DNA of 64,000 nt from Saposhnikovia divaricata. Taxonomy: Eukaryota > Streptophyta > Magnoliopsida > Apiales > Apiaceae. This document shows positions 23,556 to 35,969 of this stretch, piece after piece (the first letter of the stretch is position 1; each line of letters opens with the position of its first letter). The stretch lies in the NCBI GenBank assembly GCA_036435485.1, contig CM071598.1:195031148-195095147 (forward strand). Direction: 5' to 3'. The notes beneath the pieces were generated by a model. That model did not search any database. It was not told the origin of the DNA and worked only from the letters and a program-made list of their open reading frames with translations. The position numbers and the translations under genes are program-made.

Positions 23556-25855
23556 ACTTGTAACACCCTCACTTGCCAACAATAATAATATAAACTTTTA
23601 TACTCAATTAAACATTAATATAGAAGAAATTTTAGAAATTTCGGCATGATGTAATCATAAACCGAACTAACCACCTGCTCAAACAACTAAGTATAACTAA
23701 AACAGTCCACATGCACAAGTTATACTAAACCATAAGGAAATAAAACCATACCAACCCAGACCGCTCACAGGTCACTGTATGAAACAACTACCAATAGATA
23801 TTACAACCCAGAACTGAATCAAATAATATACAACCCGTTAAATATGATAATCTGCCTACAAATACAGACATAATATAAACAAAGATATATGCTCACTACC
23901 CATCCAACCACCTCGACCCTCTGACTGCCTCGGTGACTACCCCAACCAGACGGGCCACTTCTTCTAGACATCTTCAGGCTTAGCTGAGGAAACAGAATTA
24001 GCAAGCAAGTGAGCCAAAATGCTCAGCAAGTATATATATTTTTAATTAAAAACATCAACAACTGAAATGGCTGCAAGATTGTCAAGAATTAACAATCAAC
24101 ATTATATAAGCTCAACTGAAAGTTCATCTTTTGTCTGAATCATAAAATAGAAGAGGATTGGACTATCATGCATTTTATAATTAAAAACAATTATAAGGTT
24201 AGGCTGCTGATCAGTCACGCACTAACCCCGGACAAACGCACACAGCAATGTCCTTAATGGATCCAAGGCACACATTGGCCTTAATAATTTCTGACCACGA
24301 ATCTGGTCCGACCCTTACGGTCCACATTTTTAAAAAAAACTAACAGTCCAATCCTAACTAAACATCAGGTGTCGGAACAATCGACCACCTCAACTGCCAA
24401 ACACCCTGGACACTTTCGTTCCAGGTTAACATCTCAAATCTCACCAAGTAGAATAAGGTCGGGTAATCTCTGAATTAAGTATTGACAAGTTCGATATGGC
24501 AAAAGGGTATTGATTTAAGTCAAGCTACTAAAGGATCAACGAAAACGATATAATCGACTTGGGGGTATAACAATTGAATATTCAAAATTAATGGAAATTA
24601 TCAGAGCAGTTATATCAAGGATAATTCAAATGCATAAGAATCAAGTTATGATAATCGTAATTCGCTGGAAATATAAGTGAAATGGTTTACTTGAAAGGGA
24701 GGTGGAATAATATACTTGTAAGGAATATGGATGTAAATCAATTCACTAAAAGCATCAACAACTCAGTATAATCAATTTGGGGTATACCAATTAAGTATTC
24801 GAAATTTCGGGAAATTAACGGAACAATTATATCAAGAGTAATTCGAATAAGCATATGAATCAGGTTTTTATAATCATAACTCATTTAAAAGATAATTGAA
24901 GCAATTTACTTGCCTTAACTAGAAAATCACAGAATCCGAAGTGTCTTTACGTCCTCAGCTTTAGCCTTCCCTTTATCCACGGAATCTACACACAATACAA
25001 CACTATTTTAGAATCCTGCTCAATATTCGCTAATCAAAATAAACATTCCACTTAGTCTACCCTTGCGAATAGTTCCCTAATTTATGCTTATTTACTCATA
25101 TAATCACATTAACACATACTACATAGATTTTAAAATATGAAGCCCGACTCACAACTCGTATAAATTGTATAATTATACATACTCATTTCCAAGAAATGAT
25201 TTTAATATATTTTAGAAAAATTTTGACGGCATCCCCTTTATACGGGGGACTGCCAGTCGGGATACAGCCGACACAACCAACACAAATATCAATTACCAAT
25301 CGAATCCATAATTATTATCCAATCCCAATTCACATTCCAATTCACTGATTCATAATCTAGTACAATTTAAGCAATTAATAACAACTCGATAATAAATTAC
25401 AATTTATTAGGTAAATAATAAATAATAAATATTAAATATTTTTTGGCTCAGAAAATAATCATCATCGCCAATTACCATCGACTCAATTTATTTTTAATAT
25501 CATTGTCGATGGGGCAAAGTCCCGGAGGTACCCATTTTCGGGTTTCCAATCACGAAACTCTACCAATAACATATTAAACATCATACATAATCGAATAAAA
25601 GAAACCAGGCTGCACATTCCAGAAAACAGTAAATCCCGAAGTGAGCTACTCGAATTTATACAAAAATATATAACATCACATACGGCTGGCAAGGTATGGC
25701 AAGAACAAGGACGATTAGTTCGTCATCAACGCCTCAAAAATCGCAGCTTACAACAGCATATCAATACACACGCGTAGGCAACTCAGTACATTCACCCACA
25801 CACACCCGACATCATACAAACGCACACACACGACACAGTAGTGACATATGATTTA

Positions 25856-27244
25856 TGATAGAATATAATTTACATATATTTTAGAGGATTTTATTCCCAC
25901 ATTTAATGAGCTTTTGCGAATAATCGTGTCGATTTAATAAGTTTTATTGGAGTTTATTGCAGGAAATAAATAATTCCCAAACTTGGAAGGAATTGAGTTT
26001 ATTTGGACTTAAATTACTAGAAAATTCGTAACTATTGGGCAGCTTGCGTGTACATCACTGTTTGGGCCATAACTTGAGTTTCAGACATCAGAATTGGGTG
26101 ATCTTACAGCCCACGCGAAGATAACAGAATTTTCTACAAGTCAAAGGTGGTCCAATATCAATATTCCAACTGGAGAAGCCCAGAAACAGGCCTGAAAGAC
26201 AGATGACGAATTTCACTTCCTGGAATCCTATTTCAATTCTAATTACGGCAAATCTTGGACAACAAATTCTTATCCAACACAAAGAGGGAAATTACCAGAA
26301 GTCTACGAGGCTTATCTAATTCAAGGAGGATATTTCCTTTTTTATTCCTACTTCTATTACAATTGTAATATTTTATTAGCTGTTTCCTACTTAGTTTTGG
26401 TTAGCTAATTTTTAGGCTCCTGGTGCCTATATAAACACATCTAGGGGTATTGTTTTATCATCCAATCTTAGAGATCAAAAGCATTGGTACGTATACTTTT
26501 GTAAACACTTTTTCTCTATTCTTATAATTATGTGTTCTTATATTCATTCTTGTTTTGTTAATTCAATCATGTGTGAGTAGTTTATTAATCTAGGGTTGAG
26601 TTGAACCCTAGTTATGGTCGATGTGTGAATTCCCCAATTTGATTGTTTAATTGCTCTTGCTTATTGAGTTGTTTTAATTAGCAATTGCAGATCAGACGTG
26701 ATTATGTGTATTGTTTGAACCATTATCTATTTATCAACGAGAGTTGGATTTAGATGGTTGTGATTTATCCAATAAGAACATGAACTTCTCCATGAGAATA
26801 GGTAGAACGGATTGTTAGGAAGTTAGGGTGCTGTTATTAATGTCTCTGAATTGCATGATACCATGAGAATAGGCTTGATTGTATTTTAGAGAAGCCATTA
26901 ATACCCGAGAGGGATTATTGGTATTTATAGGGCGCATCTTTCCTGTTGAGTATTATACGATTAATTGGGGAGGAAAATTCACGATTGCATTGACCATGCT
27001 AGTGGGGATACTTAATTCTGGATGTTTTTAGATCTGATTAGTATAAACACAATTCTTCTTAGTATAAATTAGTTTAATTAAATCCTCAAAATTTATTGTG
27101 TTACTTGCTTAGCTAAATTAAATCAGAAAAAGACTGGTGATTGGCACTTTTGTCTCTGTGGGAACGATTCTGACTTACCCTACTGCATAGTTAGAAGGAT
27201 TTGTTAGATTTTTATTATTTGATAGGCACGCGACAGCCTTGTCA
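25856..27244 (+). repeat. 5' LTR of the gag-only element
   Basis: 1,389 bp, TGATAGAATA...GCCTTGTCA. A candidate TATA word tatataaac lies at about 26429 (cctatataaacac), followed by a plausible transcript start, consistent with a functional promoter. Confidence 0.93.
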
Positions 27245-27250
27245 AATTTT

Positions 27251-27269
27251 TGGCGCCGCTGCCGGGGAC
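27251..27269 (+). other. primer binding site of the gag-only element
   Basis: TGGCGCCGCTGCCGGGGAC, six bases after the LTR end. It matches the Athila/Tat primer-site class except for one base (CTG rather than TTG). Confidence 0.88.
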
Positions 27270-27452
27270 AAAGCAGTGTTAGATTGGTTAATTTTTGAGT
27301 TAGTTTAGCTAAGTTTTTTAGTTGTGTTGCTTCGGCTATTATTCTTGTTCTGTTTGATCTTTGCTTGTGGTTTTTCTTGTTTCTTGTAAAATTGATTTTC
27401 AGATTCCTATGACAAGAAATTAAGCGAGTGAAGAGAGGAGCAGGAAGAAAAC

Positions 27453-28694
27453 ATGGAGGCATTGATTGAGACTATGCGGGCATTTTCTCAAAAGATCGAT
27501 GAAATTGAGTCAAGAAATTCTTATTTGGTTGCTACTTGTGATGTTTGCGGTATACAGGGACACACTCTAAATTTTTGCCAATATAATACCCCTTATTACC
27601 CAAGCCAAGCACAATATTGGGATAATAATTTTCATTACAATGCCCATTACAACTCTGACCAGCCACCACAATACAATCCTTATTCCGAAACATACACTTC
27701 TAGTTTGGAAAATTATTCTGATTTTTCCTACCAAAGCAATCTAGCTCAACCAGAAAAATCAAGCTTGGAAACTGCCTTGGAAACTTATTTCTCTCCATGT
27801 GCCAAGATGAATGAGTCATTAGCCACTTGTGATGCTCAACGTCAACAGTTTAATGCTCAGTTTGAAGAGAAGCAAGTTAGTCCATGCCAAGCTCAACCAC
27901 CTCAAATCAACTACTTTCAGCCACCACAAAAATCTAACTTGGAAAGTCTGTTGGAAGGAGTTGTTGTTACACAGCTGAGCAAGAATGAAGAGGTTGAGAC
28001 AAGTCTTAATGAGTTGAAAACTCAAGGTAAGTTGATTGAAATCTCAATTGCTCAACTAGCTCAAGAGGTAACTGAATTCGTTGAGAGGCGCTCTCAATTG
28101 GAGGAAATACCAATGAGTCAATTTGATGATACAACTTTGTGGAGTGGTAAGGAGTTCAAAGAGTCACCAAACGAGGTTAGTAATAGTGAGCTAATTTTTG
28201 ATGATTATGATGATTTTGATGATGATTTTGAAAGTCTCACTCTTATTGATCCATATGCTTCTCAAGAAATTAACTCGTGTGAAAACTCTTTTGATAATAA
28301 TGATGTTGATATCTTAGATGACTCTATTTGCATGCTATTTGACGAGGGTGATAGTATGGTTGTGGAAGATATAAATTTGAATAAGGATATTGTGATTCCC
28401 ATTGTGGTAGATGAGATAGAACCGAATTTGGATACGCTTGATTTGAAGAATGCTAAGATTGAGAATGTGTATATGCCTGTTGTAGACCCGATTTGGGAGG
28501 GATTTGTGAAAAGTAGTCATAAATGTTTTGATGCGGATTTTGCTAAATATTTTCACATCCCGAAATTTCGTGAGCATCACATGAGTCTCACGTGCCAATT
28601 TATGTATCTTCTTGGTTATCTAATTGGTGCTCACATCACTAGATTAATTCAAATTAGGAGATATGTACATCTATATGCTTTTTCGCCAGGATAA
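27453..28694 (+). CDS. gag: gag-like protein of the pol-less element, intact ORF
   Basis: 413 codons from the ATG at 27453, about 200 bp after the primer site, with no internal stop. Near the N-terminus (residues 30-43) lies one CX2CX4HX4C zinc knuckle (CDVCGIQGHTLNFC), as in Athila/Tat gag. The capsid domain that normally precedes the knuckle is missing or reduced to 30 residues. A Tyr/Gln/Asn-rich region (about 45-100), a Gln/Glu-rich helical middle (about 110-215) and a strongly Asp-rich acidic stretch (about 235-320) follow. The product may bind nucleic acid or coat the element's RNA while an autonomous partner supplies pol. An intact frame despite no pol is notable but may only reflect youth. 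Confidence 0.85.
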   Translation: MEALIETMRAFSQKIDEIESRNSYLVATCDVCGIQGHTLNFCQYNTPYYPSQAQYWDNNFHYNAHYNSDQPPQYNPYSETYTSSLENYSDFSYQSNLAQPEKSSLETALETYFSPCAKMNESLATCDAQRQQFNAQFEEKQVSPCQAQPPQINYFQPPQKSNLESLLEGVVVTQLSKNEEVETSLNELKTQGKLIEISIAQLAQEVTEFVERRSQLEEIPMSQFDDTTLWSGKEFKESPNEVSNSELIFDDYDDFDDDFESLTLIDPYASQEINSCENSFDNNDVDILDDSICMLFDEGDSMVVEDINLNKDIVIPIVVDEIEPNLDTLDLKNAKIENVYMPVVDPIWEGFVKSSHKCFDADFAKYFHIPKFREHHMSLTCQFMYLLGYLIGAHITRLIQIRRYVHLYAFSPG

Positions 28695-29875
28695 TTGTCA
28701 ACAGGTGTCGGGCTAACGACGTTAAACAAATGCGCTACTTGGGAGGCAACCCATGGATTCTGTATACTGTGGAGGACTGGTGCACTTCATGCTTTGGCAT
28801 AGGGGAGTATTTCTTTCCTTCTTATTATTAGTTGATATTCTTAGTATTGTGCCATTGAGGACATTGCCACATTTAAGTGTGGGGATGTGCTTAATATATA
28901 TATGTGTTTTGTTATAAAAAAAAAATCAAAAAAAAAAAAAAAAAATTGAAAATTTTTTTTTTTGAAAAATACCAAAAATAATTCTAGCCATGTGAAGGTT
29001 ACTTACGTAAATGCACTCATGCATGCTTAGAAATCTTGTGTTTATGGATACTTTTGATTGAGAGATGATATGTGATGTTCTTGTGCACACACGTACACTA
29101 GCAAGTAGAAACTAGTAGACTTATTGAATGTGCTAAATGATTAGAATGACATGAATATGTGCAAGATAATTTGGTCTATATGCTTTGAATACAAGTAGGT
29201 GCGTTAGAGAGACTATTACTTTGGGATTGATTATGTTTTGTCACACCAAGTGAGTTTTGAGCCTATATGCATATCTTTTGCATAACTATTTGTTTGCTTG
29301 AGTGTCCACTTGTTGTTTACATTGCTAGCACTTGCTTGAAGTCTTTCTTGAGATGCATGACATTTATTGATGATAAGATGATAAAGGCAATTAGGTATAA
29401 CCTCATATTTCCTATAATTCCAAACCATTTATACATGATCAATTAGTTAACCCTTTGAGCTTAATCCTATTCTTTCGGTGACACACCACGTTACTTGCCA
29501 TATATCCTTTTCTTGTATTGGCCTATATTAAATTTGAACCCAATTGTCAAAGGCTAGTATTGTGCTTAAGGGAGTAATAAGGTGTGTAATAAAAAGGGGG
29601 TTTTATTGATGATCATACTTTTGGGGAATATTTGGGGTTTGATTGTTAGCTTGTTAGTCGAAGTTGGAAATCATATCTTAAGGATCATTGTTCATCTGGT
29701 TATTATTCAGCTCTCTAAAAAAAAAGGGAAGAAGCAAGTACTCTTTTGAGATCATTGGGTGGTAAGTGCAATGACATATGAAAGGGACGATCCATGTGCA
29801 TGCGCTGGTATTAAGCAATTGTATTTTGGTGACTTTTCGCTACCCGTGGTTACTGGAGAATTACTTGTCTTGAAA

Positions 29876-29907
<32 letters not shown>

Positions 29908-30740
29908 AGAAAAAGAAAAAACAGAAAAAATAAATTTGAGAGCATACTTATCCTTTGTGATCCTACTTAGATTCGACTAGACAAAGTTTTTGGACTATGA
30001 TAAAAGTTCAAGTGTGGGGAAGTATTCATTGGTTTTCATAAGTATGGGAGTTGTTTGAATTTCATTGTTGGGTACTAGCTTTTGACTTAACCTTCTTTAG
30101 CTTTCTTGATATACCTTGTCCCTAGCCCCATTACAACCTGAACAAAGACCTTTTGATTGTCATCGATAATGTATGTTGTGTTAAGAGTTAGATTGATAAC
30201 AAGGACAAAGCATGTTTATGATATTGATGGAGTTGAGTGATATACTTACCACCCTGTTTGGAGTGAATATCTTTTGTGAGTGAATGGTGAGTTTTTGCTT
30301 TTGCATAGGAGATCCCAGGTTTTGTCTCAAAGATGTGCTCTTGTGTGCTTAGCATGTTTACCAATGATTTTTGCATTTGACATGGAATTCTATGATGTTA
30401 TTCATGTGATTTGAGTATGCTATGTGGATACTTGCACTTTAGACACCAAGACATTGCATTTTCATTTTGATTCTTAAGTTGATATGGCATGAGAGGATGG
30501 GTGTGTGTGGTGTTGTGTTGATGTGTGATCTTTTGCATGAGTTGGATGGATTTTGTGGGTATATTCACTATAAGCCCTCACGAGACCTTACTCGTCCACT
30601 AGGGCTGCCTAGGGGTTTAAAGGACTTGTTGCATATGTTAAATGCAACCGTGATCACCTACGGAAGTGGTACTAATTAGTTAGTATATTTATTATGTTAG
30701 TTTGCACGAGGACGCGCAAAGTGCTAAGTGTGGGGATATT
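28695..30740 (+). other. 3' non-coding region of the gag-only element with repeated polypurine-like words
   Basis: About 2 kb with no convincing ORF. A block just after the gag stop (about 28700-28756: gacgttaaac and ttgggaggcaacccatgg) recalls a conserved motif of Athila/Tat 3' regions. The word aagtgtgggga occurs at about 28874, 30009 and 30726. Only the last is next to the LTR. A-rich runs lie at about 28912-28965 and 29871-29925. Confidence 0.65.
30726..30740 (+). other. polypurine tract of the gag-only element
   Basis: aagtgtggggatatt directly before the 3' LTR start TGATAG at 30741. It primes plus-strand synthesis. Confidence 0.8.
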
Positions 30741-32129
30741 TGATAGAATATAATTTACATATATTTTAGAGGATTTTATTCCCACATTTAATGAGCTTTT
30801 GCGAATAATCGTGTCGATTTAATAAGTTTTATTGGAGTTTATTGCAGGAAATAAATAATTCCCAAACTTGGAAGGAATTGAGTTTATTTGGACTTAAATT
30901 ACTAGAAAATTCGTAACTATTGGGCAGCTTGCGTGTACATCACTGTTTGGGCCATAACTTGAGTTTCAGACATCAGAATTGGGTGATCTTACAGCCCACG
31001 CGAAGATAACAGAATTTTCTACAAGTCAAAGGTGGTCCAATATCAATATTCCAACTGGAGAAGCCCAGAAACAGGCCTGAAAGACAGATGACGAATTTCA
31101 CTTCCTGGAATCCTATTTCAATTCTAATTACGGCAAATCTTGGACAACAAATTCTTATCCAACACAAAGAGGGAAATTACCAGAAGTCTACGAGGCTTAT
31201 CTAATTCAAGGAGGATATTTCCTTTTTTATTCCTACTTCTATTACAATTGTAATATTTTATTAGCTGTTTCCTACTTAGTTTTGGTTAGCTAATTTTTAG
31301 GCTCCTGGTGCCTATATAAACACATCTAGGGGTATTGTTTTATCATCCAATCTTAGAGATCAAAAGCATTGGTACGTATACTTTTGTAAACACTTTTTCT
31401 CTATTCTTATAATTATGTGTTCTTATATTCATTCTTGTTTTGTTAATTCAATCATGTGTGAGTAGTTTATTAATCTAGGGTTGAGTTGAACCCTAGTTAT
31501 GGTCGATGTGTCAATTCCCCAATTTGATTGTTTAATTGCTCTTGCTTATTGAGTTGTTTTAATTAGCAATTGCAGATCAGACGTGATTATGTGTATTGTT
31601 TGAACCATTATCTATTTATCAACGAGAGTTGGATTTAGATGGTTGTGATTTATCCAATAAGAACATGAACTTCTCCATGAGAATAGGTAGAACGGATTGT
31701 TAGGAAGTTAGGGTGCTGTTATTAATGTCTCTGAATTGCATGATACCATGAGAATAGGCTTGATTGTATTTTAGAGAAGCCATTAATACCCGAGAGGGAT
31801 TATTGGTATTTATAGGGCGCATCTTTCCTGTTGAGTATTATACGATTAATTGGGGAGGAAAATTCACGATTGCATTGACCATGCTAGTGGGGATACTTAA
31901 TTCTGGATGTTTTTAGATCTGATTAGTATAAACACAATTCTTCTTAGTATAAATTAGTTTAATTAAATCCTCAAAATTTATTGTGTTACTTGCTTAGCTA
32001 AATTAAATCAGAAAAAGACTGGTGATTGGCACTTTTGTCTCTGTGGGAACGATTCTGACTTACCCTACTGCATAGTTAGAAGGATTTGTTAGATTTTTAT
32101 TATTTGATAGGCACGCGACAGCCTTGTCA
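30741..32129 (+). repeat. 3' LTR of the gag-only element
   Basis: 1,389 bp, the same length as the 5' LTR and almost identical to it. It ends TTGTCA before the attta duplication. Confidence 0.93.
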
Positions 32130-33062
32130 ATTTACACACACACTGACTCACAAACACAACGATTCACGCATACCAAAGCTCATAGATACACACGCACACA
32201 TGCGGCGACACACACACACCACACATCGATTCATCACACACGCACGCGGGTTTGCAAGAAGACAGAGGAAAGGTGAGGAACTATACCCCCCCCCAGACGT
32301 GAACTGCAATCACCAAGAGGAATTTAATCGGAGAAAACAAGAGGGAGAGATGAAAGAACAGAGAAAGTGAGGGAGAGATTGAGAGTGAATTCCCGAAAAT
32401 TCCAGAGAGAGCGAGAGATTGATGCTATATTTGGTTTTTGGGAAAGTCTAATTAGGGATTGGGCTATATCTGATTTGGGGAGGAATTTTAAAAAAAAAAA
32501 ACATTTTGAAGATTTATTTTAAGTGAAACTCTTAAAATAAATCTTTAAAATCACAATTAATTACAAAAATAGGTGGAATATTAAATTTTAATATTTTAAA
32601 ATAAAGAATGTAAAATTATGATTACCCACATATTTTTAAAATATTTTTAGGATTAAAAACGGATTAAATACGGATTTTACAAGATTAAATCCTTAAATTG
32701 GAAAATAATTCGTAAAATCATTTTAAAATCCTTGAAACCTAAAAATAATTCACCAAGTATTTTTAAAAGTCATATAAACTAATAAAATCAATAATGAAAA
32801 AGATTTCAGGATTTCTGCTAACCCCGAGAATTTATAAAATTCACAGAAGGTAAATATAACGCAATTAAATAGGAAATAAATCCCAAAAATATAATTAAAA
32901 TAGTCGGGCTTACATAACACATATAAAATATCAATCTGACCTCCAAATATTATTCAACAGACACATCACCTCCACAACAATTATATACGCCACATAATTC
33001 GCATTTAATATAAAATAAATAGCTTTAGTAATTAAATATTCTGAAATTTCTAAGGCGTTATA

Positions 33063-35571
33063 GAAACAGCCAAGACAGTGGGAGAAATCAAGAGAGAATT
33101 TGCTGCCAAGTTTCCAACTTTAGATCCTGTCCTTAAAACCATACAAGACTGCAAATCTACCTGCATCAAGATGGACAATGACATGGCTTTGCTTCATGGC
33201 ACTGTCAACAATCTAGCAACTCAAGTTCAGAATCTCTCTGGTCAGATAACAGATACCAATGCCATGCTGAGGACCATGTTTACAAATCAATATGGAGATA
33301 AACTGGTGACTGAGGTCCTTGTGCATAATATGACCAAGTTTGAAGTAGTGAGGCTCAAGGAACATTCATTGTCTAGATTTAAAGCTAATGAGTTATTCAA
33401 CAAGGTGGATACTATGGAGAAAGAAGTGAGCTTACTCAAGCAGTCAAATGTTCATCTTACAGACACAATAACAACTCCCACTGAGAATTTGGACACTCAA
33501 GCTACCATCACAGTTGATGTTCTTCTTCATCAACAACTAATGTTGTCTGCTATGATGAAGCATATGGGGATCCCTCTACCTGATGAATCTATTAATCCCA
33601 CCTCTTCCAACCCAAGGGTCTCTACCAAAGCCTCTGTGCCTGACGACAAGCCTAAGGGGAGAAGAGGAACTCAAAGCCTAAGGGGGAGCAGCAGACTAAG
33701 GGAGAAAAGCCTAAGGAGAAAAGCATAATCATAACTGAGGGTGGTCAACCAAAAATCTCAAAACCTACAACCTCTCATGTTCAAGGCAAGGGCAAAGCCA
33801 AAGTCAATGCACCTCTACCTTCTCTACCAACTGTCACTCTACCTCCTGTACACATCACTACCCCAAGTGGCCAAAAACAAACCATCTCCTCTACAGTGGT
33901 CGCAGGATCTATGCCAACTGAGCAAGCTAAAACCTCCAGAAATGAAGAAGATCAACCAGTTGAAGTGGATGTAGTTACTGAGGCTAAGCTGATAGAAGTA
34001 GCAAATTCAAAAACTTATCATGATGTTGCCTTCTTGAAGTTTCTCCAAGTCTCTCGAGCACAGGTTGGAGGGGATACATTGGAGTACAGAAGGAGTCTGA
34101 GAGAACAAATCGAATTTCTGACAGTGATTCTAAGGAAGCTAAATCAAATCTATCTCAAGGAGATTATGATGGTGACCAGTGGTAAAATATTGCATCATGA
34201 CACTTTCAAGGCTCTAAAATTCACAGAGATTGATGCTATCCTGGGGTTGATAGAGAAGAAGGGAGAGAACAACAAGAGTCTATATGCTGATATGAGAAAT
34301 GGTCAACAAGCTAGGTTGCCTGAAGTTTGCACTTATCCAAGAACAATTATCTATCAGTCTGGCACAAAGATTGAGGATATCAAACAACTGGTCATTCCCA
34401 AGGATCTCACTCTCCAGAATCACAGACTTATCATTGAGATTATTGATAAATTACAAAAGAAGAATAAGATAAGAACTGGTGAAGAAGTAGAGGCATTGCA
34501 CATTCTCAGAACCTTCATTGCCACAGGTGAGATTCTAGAAATATCCAAAGGAAGGAGAAATAAGGATGATGAAGATGAAGATAAAAGTGATTGGAGAAGA
34601 AGAAATCACAGGAGTGATAAGGGTGATGAAGACAAGAAGAAGAAGAAGGACAGCAAGGACAAGAAGGATGATCATGACCAAGGCAAAGTCTATGAGAGGA
34701 AAAGTGGAAAACAGCAAGCCTTAGGCATTGCTAACTGTAACCTCACCATAACACAAGACTCTAAGTCTAGGGTGAATACAGTTAGTAGTGACCTATCAAA
34801 ATCTATATCTATGGCTTCTACAACTGTTTTGCCACCTCAAGAAGAGAATGATATTCAACTCAAGAAACCATCTGTATGTTTTCAAAAACAAACTGCTAAT
34901 GGTGTACTACAATTGTCTACCAGCAAAGGTCACAAGTTTCTGCCAAGCAACCAAGTGTAAAAGATCAAATTCAAACATGCTGCAAGAAGAGTGAAGCCAT
35001 CTAAAGCAAGGGCCCTAACTATCATTCCAGGATTAAAACTCCAATCACTAGATGAAGACTTTGATGAAGACCAACTACAATTCCTATGGGCTCAAAGAAT
35101 CTACCATGTTGCCATTATTGATAACTGCCTTGAAGTTAAATATACTGATGGAAGACAAAAGAAATTCAAGCAAGGGACATGTCAGCATTGGGGCAAGCTA
35201 GATGATATAGAAAGGATTATTGCTATATTGGATTCTAAAGATAGAGTGGAAATAGTATGAAAGCTGGAGTTGATTGATTTTGTCAACATGAAGAGAGATC
35301 ACCAGGCAGAACGGAAAAAGAAAAGTGAGGAGCTGTTAAAGAAAATAGAGGAGGAGTTTGCTGCTATGGAAGCTAAGGCTGATGAGTTAAGAGCCATGGG
35401 TCTGTGTAGAGTCAAGTATAATCCTTACATTATTGAATACAAGAAATATGGAAGAACTGTGAAGATTAGAATGGACTACATCAGTTCCTACTATGAGAAA
35501 CAGCTGAATGAAGTTCTTAAAGATCTATCAGGCTCTCCTCTAATTGAGGAACTCACTGCTATAGAAGACAT
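33063..35571 (+). pseudogene. SIRE third ORF, part 2, broken
   Basis: Continuation after Tekay B. An open stretch up to 33728 encodes a heptad-rich coiled coil (about 33078-33470). The frame then changes near 33660 to that of 33896-34960, 34991-35260 and 35270-35571, separated by a TAA at about 34958 and a TGA at about 35258. Features are a Pro/Ser/Thr-rich linker (33735-33960), a helical globular domain (about 34000-34540), a Lys/Asp/Glu-rich low-complexity segment (about 34550-34710), a small domain (about 35010-35250) and a helical C-terminal domain. No hydrophobic segment long enough for a membrane anchor is obvious. Function unknown. Confidence 0.75.
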
Positions 35572-35889
35572 TGTGACACCCCTAGATCCGGGGTCAGGGA
35601 TCCAGGTCATCACGGTCCAATTTCCATTTAAACATATTATACTCTAGATACTGGAATAATTTAATGACATTATATACGCACACTATTGACCCCACACTTA
35701 TAACAACACACACCAGTCATATGCTCAGAGAACAGCATCCATCATTAAAAATAGTTAAAGTAAAGTTGTTATTACAAACCCAGAAAATTTAAGTAGCATT
35801 GCTGAAAATACTTCTACAGGAAGCATATCAACAATCAAAATATATTAGAACAACCTTCTGATTTAACTTACACACGTCTAGTCGTACCC

Positions 35890-35969
<80 letters not shown>

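Larger units (their letters stand above)
25856..32129 (+). mobile_element. young pol-less Athila/Tat-like element (TR-GAG type) inside the Tekay B LTR
   Basis: Target duplication attta at 25851-25855 and 32130-32134. Two 1,389-bp LTRs (TGATAG...TTGTCA) were identical wherever compared except one base (near 26630 versus 31512). The primer site TGGCGCCGCTGCCGGGGAC is the class used by Athila and Tat/Ogre elements. The 3.5-kb interior has one intact gag-like ORF and no protease, RT, RNase H or integrase, so it depends on another element for movement. The near-identical LTRs make it the youngest LTR element here. TR-GAG elements are a described class of non-autonomous plant retrotransposons. Confidence 0.92.
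14454..33062 (-). mobile_element. Tekay-type Gypsy retrotransposon B, nested in the SIRE third ORF
   Basis: The element reads on the minus strand. Target duplication gaaac lies at 14449-14453 and 33063-33067. LTRs are about 3.22 kb: 3' LTR 14454-17677 and 5' LTR 23559-33062, the latter enlarged by a nested 6.27-kb element. An iMet primer site, a polypurine tract and one gag-pol frame ending in a chromodomain-like segment assign it to the Tekay/Del chromovirus lineage. Without the nested element it is about 12.3 kb. The LTRs differ at about 5 of the first 580 bp compared by eye, so it is younger than SIRE and Tekay C. Confidence 0.93.
23559..33062 (-). repeat. 5' LTR of Tekay B, interrupted by a gag-only element
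   Basis: The sequence matches the left LTR from 23559 to 25855, then resumes at 32130 to 33062. Removing 25856-32129 and one attta copy leaves about 3,225 bp, matching the other LTR's 3,224. Confidence 0.93.

Noticed and set aside
27251..32129. CRISPR arrays or phage-like features anywhere in the window
   Set aside because: No regularly spaced direct repeats with unique spacers. All repeats are LTRs, TIRs, tandem blocks or microsatellites of a plant nuclear genome.
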